This document shows positions 14,869 to 22,351 of a stretch of 64,000 nt of DNA, piece by piece. Position numbers and translations under genes: made by a program. The stretch is from Larsenimonas suaedae. Its GTDB lineage: Bacteria > Pseudomonadota > Gammaproteobacteria > Pseudomonadales > Halomonadaceae. The notes under the pieces were generated by a model. That model was not told the DNA's origin. It did no database searches and saw only the letters and a program-made list of their open reading frames with translations. The number at the start of each line of letters is the position of its first letter. The first letter of the stretch is position 1. The DNA lies in NCBI RefSeq assembly GCF_023712105.1, contig NZ_JAMLJI010000004.1:310001-374000 (forward strand), given 5' to 3'.

Positions 14869-15810
14869 GTGGCTAAAACAACAAAAGCATTAAAGTACTT
14901 TCGCTGCATAGATAGAGAACAGCAGGCCTTCGATCTAGAGTATTTAGTTCGCCAAGCTAGAGAACAGCTTGATACCGTTGCGAGTTCGGAAATTGAATTC
15001 GCGGATGAAGTCATAAGAATTCAACACTATGAAAATCATGAACAGGGTATTTCGATACACTTTGTAAGATATGTTCCTGGCGAAAGCAACGAAACGCTTA
15101 CCCCTAATTTTGAACATCCAGAAGACAATGAGTCTCCGCATTCTGCTCCCCAAGGTATGGAATACAAAGATGGAGACTTTTATATGTACTGTTCCTCACA
15201 CAATATTATTGGTTGTGCTCATGGAATGAATATGAGTCATTCTAAAATCGAACGCTATCTGCATGCCTTTGCAAGAAGGGGTAGCATAGATGATGAAAAT
15301 CCAGAAGGCAGAGATTGTTTCTTTAATATAAGCACCGCTTTGAATCTTGATAAATACAGGCTGATAGAAAGACACGGCGTGAAAAGTATATCGTTTAATG
15401 CTTCGGCTTATAATGCCAGTTTTGAGCAGGCCAATGATAATTCTTATATCCAATATGCAAAAAGAAAGCTGGCAGAAGCGTTAAGAGACAGATTTGAACA
15501 ATACGAAGATCAGCACCAACTGAATGTAATGCAAGGGTTGATCATAGAGGGATGTCTACGGCTTGATGGTAACAGGCGTGCACATGAAACAGCACAGGGC
15601 GAAATTAGAAGAATCGCTCAAGAGTGTGCCGAAGAGAATAACGTGACAATTCATACTCAAGATGGAGAGCCGATCAACTCTAGTGATATGAGGTTGCAAA
15701 AAAAAATCCGAATAGATAAACACGGAAAAAGCCTACTTTATGGTGATGTTTGGAGGCAGCTTCGCGTTTACTATAGTGAGCTGGAAGAACAAAACCTGTT
15801 AGGTCAATAA
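14869..15810 (+). CDS. Unknown 313-residue protein behind the repressor, candidate defence effector
   Basis: Starts at GTG 14869 with AAAGAGG six bases upstream, 33 bases after the repressor stop. The protein is hydrophilic, without signal or membrane segments. It has a mixed N-terminal part with the Cys/His cluster C108, H111, C116, H118, H124 and a charged helical C-terminal half (about 195-310). I do not recognise a catalytic motif or a named family with certainty. Codon use is strikingly AT-rich compared with the structural genes, indicating recent transfer. The next gene, encoding a four-helix membrane protein, begins one base after its stop. Position in the lysogenic transcript suggests a superinfection-exclusion or abortive-infection role; this is inference. 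Confidence 0.75.
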   Translation: MAKTTKALKYFRCIDREQQAFDLEYLVRQAREQLDTVASSEIEFADEVIRIQHYENHEQGISIHFVRYVPGESNETLTPNFEHPEDNESPHSAPQGMEYKDGDFYMYCSSHNIIGCAHGMNMSHSKIERYLHAFARRGSIDDENPEGRDCFFNISTALNLDKYRLIERHGVKSISFNASAYNASFEQANDNSYIQYAKRKLAEALRDRFEQYEDQHQLNVMQGLIIEGCLRLDGNRRAHETAQGEIRRIAQECAEENNVTIHTQDGEPINSSDMRLQKKIRIDKHGKSLLYGDVWRQLRVYYSELEEQNLLGQ

Positions 15811-15811
15811 A

Positions 15812-16291
15812 ATGGCTTTAGATAAAATATCTTTGATTAAGTTGACAGCGGCAGCTGCAGGTTCAGCAGCGCTTGCATATTATATACAGCCTTTAATACA
15901 TCAAAATAAAGGTGCTTCTGATGTTTTGGTCAATGTTTTTTCGATACTGGCCGGATTCCTAGTAGCAGTTATGACTATTATGAGTGAACCTATAATTTAT
16001 AGGAAGAGAAACTGGAGGTATAATAAGTTAACGAAAGGAAATTACAGAAAATCTCTAATTAGGCATAAAGACTTATTTCATGCGTATTTGATAACCTTGG
16101 TTTTGATATTTTCTTCTAGGCTTGTGAATGAAAATGACGCACCTTGTTTAAAGTTGTGGTCTGAGTATTTTTATATATTTTTTGCTTGTATTTCTTTCTT
16201 TTTTTCAATTGGTCTTCCAGATAGATTGATATCTAAGCAGCTTGAAAGGTTTGACGAGCAAATAGAAGAAAAAAAGAACTCGAAAGAGTAA
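15812..16291 (+). CDS. Four-helix membrane protein paired with the 313-residue protein
   Basis: 159 residues with predicted transmembrane helices at about 8-27, 38-58, 88-104 and 117-135, a basic cytosolic loop (60-87) and a charged C-terminal coil. The stretch ILAGFLVAVMTIMSEP in helix 2 is the most distinctive part. The ATG follows the preceding stop by one base, so translation is coupled. A cytosolic protein plus a small multi-span membrane protein is a common architecture of phage-exclusion pairs (for example Kiwa), but I see no convincing match to Kiwa itself. AT-rich like its partner. Confidence 0.75.
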   Translation: MALDKISLIKLTAAAAGSAALAYYIQPLIHQNKGASDVLVNVFSILAGFLVAVMTIMSEPIIYRKRNWRYNKLTKGNYRKSLIRHKDLFHAYLITLVLIFSSRLVNENDAPCLKLWSEYFYIFFACISFFFSIGLPDRLISKQLERFDEQIEEKKNSKE

Positions 16292-16292
16292 G

Positions 16293-16499
16293 TTAGCAGT
16301 TATTCCCTCTTGTGCGCCTTTCAAGCTCAGCCGCTTTACGTATCTGCTCTTTATAGGCACCTGAGTTAACAATGTCTTTTGCATCTGCGACCAATACGCC
16401 ATTGCCAACGATCCGGTACGGTATCTTGTATTCGGATTCCGCCTTGGCCTCCCAGTAGGCTTTCTCCAAACGCTCCCGCCATTTCTTCCATAGTTTCAT
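16293..16499 (-). CDS. Small hypothetical protein
   Basis: 68 residues, basic and helical (MKLWKKWRERLEKAYWEAKAE), convergent with the membrane-protein gene that ends at 16291. GAGAGGG lies about five bases upstream of the ATG. No family recognised. It is divergent from the SOS-controlled pair that follows. Confidence 0.55.
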   Translation of the reverse strand: MKLWKKWRERLEKAYWEAKAESEYKIPYRIVGNGVLVADAKDIVNSGAYKEQIRKAAELERRTRGNNC

Positions 16500-16644
16500 C
16501 GTCGCCCTCTCTATCCGTTCAGCAGCTCACGGTGATTCTGAGCCGTGCCCCAAGTATACCGAACCTTTGATAACCGAGTAGCTGATGCATTTGTCGAGGC
16601 GCATCAGAAGGCTTAGGAAATTCAGCCTAACCTTGATAGCCAAC

Positions 16645-16674
16645 TTGATATACGTTATCTGTATAAATATACAG
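16645..16674 (+). promoter_or_regulatory. SOS promoter: LexA box over a sigma-70 promoter
   Basis: CTGTATAAATATACAG (16659-16674) fits the LexA consensus CTGT-N8-ACAG, with an AT-only spacer. It overlaps a good sigma-70 promoter: TTGATA (16645-16650), 17-base spacer, TATACA (16668-16673). The start codon of the UmuD-like gene follows 18 bases after the box. LexA bound here would block the -10 region. Confidence 0.85.
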
Positions 16675-16692
16675 TATATTAAGGTGTGAGCT

Positions 16693-17067
16693 ATGCGTGT
16701 CGTGTACCGGGTGCCTGTTCCTGCGATGAGTTCGCGGCCAGCGCTGAAACCCGATTCTGCGGCCTTTCATTGGCAGCAGTTCTTCGCCCCGCACGCGGGC
16801 GTGTCCTTTCTTGTCGAAATCGTCGAGCAGCCTGTGTCGTCATCGTCGGAGTGGAGCGAAGGCGACTGGCTGGTAATCAGCGAGCAGCAGGCCCCCGCCG
16901 ATAACGCGCCGGTGGTGGTGGATTATGACGGCGAGCTGCGCGTGATGCGGTACCGGGCATTCGATGGCCACCGGCACATCGAAACACTCGAAGGCGCACC
17001 GTACACCGATGCGCGTAACGCGACCCTCAAGGGCGTGGTGGTCAATCTGATTCGGCAGGTGAGCTGA
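16693..17067 (+). CDS. UmuD/S24-fold protein lacking catalytic residues, SOS-controlled
   Basis: 124 residues. Residues about 40-120 align by eye with the UmuD/LexA peptidase fold: VSFLVEIVE, then SEGDWLVISEQ, then VVVDYDGELRVMRYRA, then a final KGVVVNLIRQV. The catalytic Lys of UmuD (in FTVKKL) is replaced by Met in LRVMRY, and there is no clear GDSM serine motif. It is therefore probably not a protease but may still dimerise with UmuD, LexA or CI-type proteins. A good SD (AAGG/GTGAG) precedes the ATG, downstream of the LexA box. In coliphage 186 an SOS-controlled antirepressor (Tum) drives induction; a similar role here is inference. Confidence 0.7.
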   Translation: MRVVYRVPVPAMSSRPALKPDSAAFHWQQFFAPHAGVSFLVEIVEQPVSSSSEWSEGDWLVISEQQAPADNAPVVVDYDGELRVMRYRAFDGHRHIETLEGAPYTDARNATLKGVVVNLIRQVS

Positions 17068-17068
17068 C

Positions 17069-17425
17069 ATGGCCCGCGCCCAGGGTGAGCCGTACACGCG
17101 CTTTCGAGACTGGCAAACGAGCGTGCCGGTGCGCTGGGCACCCTCGCGCTATGAGCTGATCCAATGGCGCAAGCGCAAGGAGCGCGCCGGCTGGAAGGAT
17201 GGCAAGCGGTTCGTGGTGCCACGGCGCCGGCCGGTCGAGTACTGCGCGGTTCACGACGGCCGGATCTGGAAGGGCGCCACGCTGCTCGAGCGCTATCACG
17301 TCGAGGACGGCTTCACCAAGGGCTCACCGGCGTGGCTTTTGATTCGGCAGTACAACGTTGATGCGGTGGTATGGCGGCTGGCGTCATTCAATCCCACGCG
17401 CCCGGTTCACAGTGCCAGTAAGTGA
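17069..17425 (+). CDS. Unknown basic protein, second gene of the SOS pair
   Basis: 118 residues, rich in Arg, Lys and Trp (RFRDWQTSVPVRWAPSRYELIQWRKRKERAGWKDGKRF). The ATG follows the stop of the UmuD-like gene by one base, so both are made from the LexA-controlled promoter. The Arg/Trp content suggests nucleic-acid binding, but no family is recognised. Its end overlaps the convergent gene at 17388 by about 38 bases. Confidence 0.68.
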   Translation: MARAQGEPYTRFRDWQTSVPVRWAPSRYELIQWRKRKERAGWKDGKRFVVPRRRPVEYCAVHDGRIWKGATLLERYHVEDGFTKGSPAWLLIRQYNVDAVVWRLASFNPTRPVHSASK

Positions 17426-17969
17426 ATTCCCGCCACCCCTCAGTCAGCGGTAACGCGGCTTTTTCGTCCTGGGTGAGCGTTTGCCAATAGGGGTGCCAAT
17501 GGTAATCACACCAGTATTCAATATTGCCTTGCAGACTGCCTGGGTAGTCATCGGGGTCGAGGTCAGGGAAGCTGTTCTGCGGTAGCGGTGGCATAGGCCG
17601 CATGCGATAAACCTGATCGATCAGGGCGACGCAATTGGTAATCAAAACGACCATCAACCCGGCAAACTCGTTTCGCCACATCAAAGCCATTGCCTTGTTA
17701 TTGCGATTGACGATTGGTGTATCGAAGTCGTGATCGGTCAGGTCGAATCCATTCTCAGTCACAATTTGTTTTAAGGCGCCGAATTGCTCATGACGCATCA
17801 AGAACGTCGAGTGGTAGGCATAGACTCGCGGGCCTGATGCTTCTTCGTCGGAGTTGAAGTGTGGATAGACGTACTTTGACAAGTCTAACTCTTCAAATTC
17901 TTCTTGCTTGAAATCCCGGAAGCGCTGTTTTTTGCTTTGAAAACGTTTGAATAAGTTTTTAATTTTCAT
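17388..17969 (-). CDS. Hypothetical protein downstream of the PAAR/immunity genes
   Basis: 193 residues. A basic N-terminus (MKIKNLFKRFQSKKQRFRDF) is followed by an acidic globular part with many Trp and His near the end (EYWCDYHWHPYW). No signal peptide; one modestly hydrophobic stretch (about 100-120, MALMWRNEFAGLMVVLITNCVA without a full span). No clear ribosome-binding site. It lies in the same direction as, and 51 bases after, the second membrane-protein gene, so it could be a third member of the effector-immunity transcript. No family recognised. Confidence 0.55.
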   Translation of the reverse strand: MKIKNLFKRFQSKKQRFRDFKQEEFEELDLSKYVYPHFNSDEEASGPRVYAYHSTFLMRHEQFGALKQIVTENGFDLTDHDFDTPIVNRNNKAMALMWRNEFAGLMVVLITNCVALIDQVYRMRPMPPLPQNSFPDLDPDDYPGSLQGNIEYWCDYHWHPYWQTLTQDEKAALPLTEGWREFTYWHCEPGAWD

Positions 17970-18020
17970 GGATGTAGTCAGTCACCCAGTCTTGGCTAGC
18001 TTGTTTTAACGTTTTGTGTC

Positions 18021-18383
18021 CTATAAAAAAACTCTTAAGGCATATAATATGGCTGTAATTACAAGTGCGATATTTGCTGGCATGTAAACAGTGAAAAGCA
18101 AGCCTTTAATTATAGTGTATTTAGGTTTTGATGATTTTGTTTTTTCTAGATAAACAGGGTACTCCGCCTCAAATTTGTCCTTTTTGAATAGCAATAAATG
18201 CCATGCGTATTGAGACATTCCCCAAAAGCAAAGCGGAAACCAAACATTTATATTATCGCTTTCTCCTGTAAATAATCGATCTGTCGCTTTAATAAAGAAC
18301 GGAGACAGGACTATTCCAATCAGTCCGAGGGCAATCATTGCCGTACCAGAAATGATACAAAGGTGCTCTACGATACTAAGCAT
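18021..18383 (-). CDS. Tandem membrane immunity candidate, copy 2
   Basis: 120 residues with three hydrophobic segments (about 7-30, 50-63 and 95-117). It is clearly a paralogue of the next gene (18466-18834): both carry the block FTGESDN(I/L)NVWFPLCFWGMS(Q/R)YAW and a preceding LSPF-(F/I)IK motif. AGGGAA lies immediately before the ATG. The tandem pair follows the PAAR effector gene in the same direction. Such pairs often protect against pore-forming effectors, sometimes with the second copy recognising a variant toxin. The immunity role is inference. Confidence 0.68.
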   Translation of the reverse strand: MLSIVEHLCIISGTAMIALGLIGIVLSPFFIKATDRLFTGESDNINVWFPLCFWGMSQYAWHLLLFKKDKFEAEYPVYLEKTKSSKPKYTIIKGLLFTVYMPANIALVITAILYALRVFL

Positions 18384-18465
18384 TTCCCTATTCTGTTGCT
18401 TTTGATGTAATGGTTCTATGATCTCTTATAATCTGAGAGGCCTGAGTAGCCATCTTAAATTTGGT

Positions 18466-18834
18466 TTAGCGGTTAATGGCACTAATAGGTATCCAGGCTA
18501 AGCAAGATGCTATAAATGCAATATTTCCAGGTGCGTAAACTGAAAATAATATGAACCTTGTTACTTTGTAGCTTTTTGAATTTCTTCTTACAGCCTCAGC
18601 ATAATTTGGGTATTTTGTTTTAAACCTCTCTTTCTTCAAAAAAGAAGCATCCCAGGCATAACGAGACATACCCCAGAAACAAAGGGGAAACCAGACGTTC
18701 AAGTTATCACTTTCTCCAGTAAAAACGCGGTCCGCAGTTTTGATTATAAATGGAGACAAAAAAATCCCTAAAAGCCCGAAAAAAATCATTGCTCCGCCAA
18801 AAAACATGCCCACTAACTCGATGATATCAATCAT
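18466..18834 (-). CDS. Tandem membrane immunity candidate, copy 1
   Basis: 122 residues from the ATG at 18834, which overlaps the PAAR effector stop by 8 bases and so is translationally coupled to it; a longer frame to 18885 is rejected for this reason. Hydrophobic segments lie at about 8-30, 50-63 and 95-118. The conserved block FTGESDNLNVWFPLCFWGMS is shared with the paralogue at 18021. Tight coupling to a putative membrane-active toxin, membrane localisation and duplication together argue for an immunity protein. Confidence 0.72.
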   Translation of the reverse strand: MIDIIELVGMFFGGAMIFFGLLGIFLSPFIIKTADRVFTGESDNLNVWFPLCFWGMSRYAWDASFLKKERFKTKYPNYAEAVRRNSKSYKVTRFILFSVYAPGNIAFIASCLAWIPISAINR

Positions 18835-20200
18835 CTTTTTGCTCACTTTTATCTGTTGCGGAAGATTTATATATCCCGTTCCCAATCATCTCACCCAAGG
18901 TATCTCCAACATAACCGCCTGAAACTGCACCTGTGCCAGCTGCAACCCCGACGCATACGAGACGACCAGCAGGGTGCAGTCCAATAGCTAGACAAAGATA
19001 TTCGGATTGAGCAGCCGCTGAAGCTAGAAGCGATCCGCCAAATGATCCACCTGCTACTCTGCCCGCAAGAGCACCATACTCTTTAAATCGAACGCGATTG
19101 CATTCATCTGCCCTTCCTGAAGAGCAAGCCTCTTCTACCCTGGAGGTAGTCGCATAAGTATCAATTCCAATACCCACTAGATTAACTATTGAAAGTCCAC
19201 GAATTATATGTCCTGCCCGAACAATAGCTTCTGAAACGCTAGGTACTTTAAAATCCTTATAGCTCGTTAGGGCCGTTTCGGTTTTACTGACAGCTGTGGC
19301 AGTGGCCACTCCTATCTTTGCTTTCAATTCTTGAGCGTCATCAGGAATCCCTAGAATGGAATTGATCCACTTCTCGCTAAACTGATCAAGTTCTTTGAAA
19401 ACGGAGTCTCTTATCGTTGTGAACTGAGCGCGCGATGTTTTTCGTTCAGGATTTAGCGTGTCCCGGTATAAACCTTCGATCGTTTGAAGATTTTTTTTCA
19501 TCTTATTTGCTACTTCGGTACCGGCCGCAGAAAAGGCACCTAAATCGGTGCTTACGTTGCCTAAAGTTTCATCATCAAGCAGGGCAAAATCGCGAAGTGG
19601 TCCGTAATGATCGACCAGTGCCTGCGCTTCAGGGGGCTCTAGCCATTGAACGGTCTGTTGAGCACGTACCGCTTGCTGTCTGAGTTCTTCTTCCTGCTGG
19701 GTACACATCTGGCTGGTATTTTCGGGGTCGCTTAATACGACCAGTGTGCCCGGCAGTACATTATCCGGCAGGTGGGTATTTAGCTCGTCGAACTTGGCAC
19801 TGACCTCGGCAGACGGCGAGGGTAGGATGCGCTGCTTGACCTGTACGCGAGTGCCCGCCTCACGCACAAGTGTGATGCCAGGCAGGATGTCGCTTTTCGG
19901 CTCTTCCTCTTCCGGCTCTTCCGGTTCGGTCTGTGCGGTGCGCGGTGGCGCGCTGTTGGCACTCGAGGAGGCGATTACACTGCCGCCGCAGGAGGTCTGG
20001 CTGCCGTGAACCGCGGCGGGAGCGCCGTCGATGGTGAACCAGGAGTGCCCCTCTACGATCGATGCGCCACAGGAGCTCATATCGCCGACACGTGCGACGG
20101 GAATACCATCGATTACCGATGTGCCGGACGAGACGATGGAATGCGGCCCGCCCTTGCATGAGCACGCGACCTTATCCCCCAGTTTTGCCAGATCCTGCAT
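18827..20200 (-). CDS. PAAR-tipped effector with glycine-zipper hydrophobic C-terminus
   Basis: 457 residues. Residues 1-78 are a PAAR domain with Cys/His ligands (CSCKGGPH, GDMSSCG, HGSQTSCGG). An acidic Pro-rich linker spans 85-104 and a helical region 130-330, including SDPENTSQMCTQQEEEL. The last 120 residues hold hydrophobic Gly-rich segments (334-350, 376-398, 412-440) with GxxxG repeats and four Cys (359, 367, 403, 416). This layout recalls PAAR-linked pore-forming effectors of type VI secretion loci in pseudomonads. Here the gene sits next to phage gpD, the VgrG homologue, so the effector could ride on the phage tail spike or be used by a host secretion system. An SD-like GGGG precedes the ATG. 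Confidence 0.82.
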   Translation of the reverse strand: MQDLAKLGDKVACSCKGGPHSIVSSGTSVIDGIPVARVGDMSSCGASIVEGHSWFTIDGAPAAVHGSQTSCGGSVIASSSANSAPPRTAQTEPEEPEEEEPKSDILPGITLVREAGTRVQVKQRILPSPSAEVSAKFDELNTHLPDNVLPGTLVVLSDPENTSQMCTQQEEELRQQAVRAQQTVQWLEPPEAQALVDHYGPLRDFALLDDETLGNVSTDLGAFSAAGTEVANKMKKNLQTIEGLYRDTLNPERKTSRAQFTTIRDSVFKELDQFSEKWINSILGIPDDAQELKAKIGVATATAVSKTETALTSYKDFKVPSVSEAIVRAGHIIRGLSIVNLVGIGIDTYATTSRVEEACSSGRADECNRVRFKEYGALAGRVAGGSFGGSLLASAAAQSEYLCLAIGLHPAGRLVCVGVAAGTGAVSGGYVGDTLGEMIGNGIYKSSATDKSEQKDD

Positions 20201-20447
20201 GACGACCCCATGTTTGACTAGAAACGTGATGGACGTAGGTTAACCAAGTTCTGATATGGGCGCGGTAACGGTTTGTGACCCAATTAACATACAAAAAATC
20301 TAAATAAATGATATCTCATGATACGTTTCTGCTTTTCATAGCAAGGGACAACGGCATGAGCATTTCTACAAGCATTTGGGTTCGGCGATTATTCAGTGGG
20401 CTAGTCGGTCTTTTGGCTTTGTATTGTCTACTCCTCGATTTAAGTTG
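20018..20447. repeat. Right copy of the long near-identical direct repeat
   Basis: Matches 1-430 with very few changes, covering the PAAR 5' end, the divergent promoter region and the start of the membrane-protein gene. The sharp loss of identity after about 20447 inside the coding sequence indicates recombination or strong diversification of the C-terminal part. Confidence 0.9.
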
Positions 20448-20898
20448 GGGAGTTTGGGATGCCTCACATGGTGGTATCGGATACGGCATGGCGGGAGCAG
20501 CAAACAATGCTATTAGCAATTCTGCTGCTCAAGTTTTCAACCTTCTGCATGTTACCAATAGCGTCAATTTTCTACTGGCTCCCATTGATTTGAATTACCC
20601 GTTTGCAGCAATAAACTTGTACGCGCTGACTGCCTATGTTGTTGGTTTGGCGGCTGCTCTAGTATGGGCTGGGGCCAGCAAGGACAGCAAAGAGCTGAAA
20701 GAAATTGACGCAGACATCAGAAGGGAGAGACTTAAAAAACAGCGGGCCGGAGAAGAGGTCACCACTTTCAATAAAAGGCCCGTTTATAAGACAGAAATGG
20801 GTTCAATAAGCTGGGTTGGCTTTCAAGACTGGCTCTGGGGTCCGATTATTGCTCCTATTTTAGTTACGGTTGCTCTCAAGCTTTGGGGGGTCAATTAA
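20356..20898 (+). CDS. Membrane protein, possibly YniB-like, PAAR-adjacent copy B
   Basis: 180 residues from the ATG at 20356, which has AAGGGA seven bases upstream. Predicted membrane segments lie near 10-28, 90-112 and 158-178, with a charged helix (KDSKELKEIDADIRRERLKKQ) between the last two. It is a paralogue of the protein at 339-884: the first ~30 residues are nearly identical, the rest similar in plan but divergent. It lies between the PAAR effector and gpD on the opposite strand. Conservation of this trio in both prophages suggests a shared function in tail-spike loading or in protection; this is inference. Confidence 0.65.
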   Translation: MSISTSIWVRRLFSGLVGLLALYCLLLDLSWGVWDASHGGIGYGMAGAANNAISNSAAQVFNLLHVTNSVNFLLAPIDLNYPFAAINLYALTAYVVGLAAALVWAGASKDSKELKEIDADIRRERLKKQRAGEEVTTFNKRPVYKTEMGSISWVGFQDWLWGPIIAPILVTVALKLWGVN

Positions 20899-20906
20899 CG
20901 CTTCAC

Positions 20907-21905
20907 TCAAACGCGCATCACCTCACATTTGATGCGCGTGCCATACCCGCGCTCATCAAGTGAATCCTCGACTTCGGTCACCAGCCAGTCCTTCCCATCG
21001 ATGCCCGGTTTCCAGCCGTTGAGCGTCACCGGCGTTTCGGGCATGAGGTCTGCGCGGCCCTGGGCCAGCGTCAGCTCGAACGTGGCTTTACCCCGCTGAA
21101 TCCGCCTAAGTTCCGCCTTGGCGGCCTCGAGGGCGTCCGCTTCTGAGGCGTAGGTGGCGCGTAAATCCTTGAACTTTTCCCTCTCACCGGCGATGGCGGT
21201 TTTACGTACGCTGCCGGCGGTGTCGTTCCAATACGCGCGCACGCCGGTGAAGCTGTCGCGGTCGGTCTGGCTGAACCGATGATGGTCACCGTCGCGGCGG
21301 GTGAGCGTGATGCGGGGGAGGGCAGTGCCGCTGGCTGTCAGAGCCTCTCCTGCGAGGGTAAAAAGCATTCGTTCGGATTTAACCGCGGCGATGGCGTCAT
21401 AGCGCTCGCCGAGCCGGGTCAGAAAGTTGAGGTCGGATTCGTCGGTCTGGTCGATGTGGCCCACGCGAATGCCGTGCAGCGTCTTGCCGATTACGGGGGT
21501 GAGCTGATGCCGTTTGGCGATGGTATCGACGATGTCGCCGAGGGTGATGTCGTGCCAGGACTGGGAGCGCTTACCGGGCAGAAGATGGCGCATGTCAGCG
21601 GCGCGGGCGCGAAGGGTGAGATGGTCGGGTGATCCGCTGTGCTCGAGTTCATCGACGATGAATACGCCCCGCTCAATGAGCCCTTCGTGCTGCCAGCCGA
21701 TCGCGACGCTTAGCCGGGCACCGGTGGGCGGCAATGCGAGTTTGCCGTCGTGGTCGGCAAGCGTCAGGTCGAGCTGGTCGGCCTCCTGTCCGCGCTGGCT
21801 GGTGATGCGCAGATCAATCAGGCGGCCGTTGATGCGCGGCGTGATGTCCTCGCTGGCCAGGGTGATCCGATAGCCCGGGCGGCGGTAGGTGGGTTGCTCG
21901 CTCAT
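20907..21905 (-). CDS. D: Late control protein / tail hub gpD (VgrG-like)
   Basis: 332 residues of the P2 gpD family, structurally related to T4 gp27 and to VgrG. The conserved core HGIRVGHIDQTDESDLNFLTRLGERY is present. gpD forms the trimeric hub at the tail tip that carries the spike. The start overlaps the stop of U by 4 bases. The length is intact, unlike the dead copy at 895-1877. Its neighbour, the PAAR gene, would supply the spike tip. Confidence 0.92.
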   Translation of the reverse strand: MSEQPTYRRPGYRITLASEDITPRINGRLIDLRITSQRGQEADQLDLTLADHDGKLALPPTGARLSVAIGWQHEGLIERGVFIVDELEHSGSPDHLTLRARAADMRHLLPGKRSQSWHDITLGDIVDTIAKRHQLTPVIGKTLHGIRVGHIDQTDESDLNFLTRLGERYDAIAAVKSERMLFTLAGEALTASGTALPRITLTRRDGDHHRFSQTDRDSFTGVRAYWNDTAGSVRKTAIAGEREKFKDLRATYASEADALEAAKAELRRIQRGKATFELTLAQGRADLMPETPVTLNGWKPGIDGKDWLVTEVEDSLDERGYGTRIKCEVMRV

Positions 21906-22345
21906 ACGTAGGCCCCGGCCAGCCGGGCTGCGCCATAGCGGGTGAGATCCCCGATCAGGTCGGTACGTTCGTCATCGACGTGCTCGAGCGTGAGGCTGAA
22001 CTCGATCTTGGCGGCGGCGCCGTCTCGAAACAGTGTGCTCGAGGTTTCATCGACGCCGGTGATCACCCACAGGCCGTAATGCTTGCCCGTGCCCTCGACC
22101 AGCGGCCAAGCCTGGCCCTGATCGGCCATGTCGCGAATCTGATCGAGGCTGACTCGCCCGCCGGTGAACGCTGGCAGCAGCGTGCCCGAGAGGGTGATGG
22201 TGTCCGTGCCTGGCCCGAGGAATTGATAGGCCAGCCGATCGCCGACGCGGGACTGTGACGCATGGCGCCATTCCGTGCGGCGCTGGAGTTCCTGGTACGG
22301 CACGGTGCCGGTTTCGAATACAAACATGCCCAAGGCCATCAGCAT
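21902..22345 (-). CDS. U: Tail protein gpU
   Basis: 147 residues of the P2 gpU family, with the characteristic start MFVFETGTVPYQELQRRTEWRH a few residues in and the core GRVSLDQIRDMADQGQAWPLVEG. AGGAG lies nine bases upstream, over the end of T. It belongs to the tail operon FI to D. Confidence 0.9.
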   Translation of the reverse strand: MLMALGMFVFETGTVPYQELQRRTEWRHASQSRVGDRLAYQFLGPGTDTITLSGTLLPAFTGGRVSLDQIRDMADQGQAWPLVEGTGKHYGLWVITGVDETSSTLFRDGAAAKIEFSLTLEHVDDERTDLIGDLTRYGAARLAGAYV

Positions 22346-22351
22346 GGCGGC

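Noticed and set aside
14869-16291. Assignment of the two-gene cassette to Kiwa
   Set aside because: The membrane plus cytosolic design and sizes are similar, but gene order differs and I see no convincing sequence match to KwaA or KwaB.
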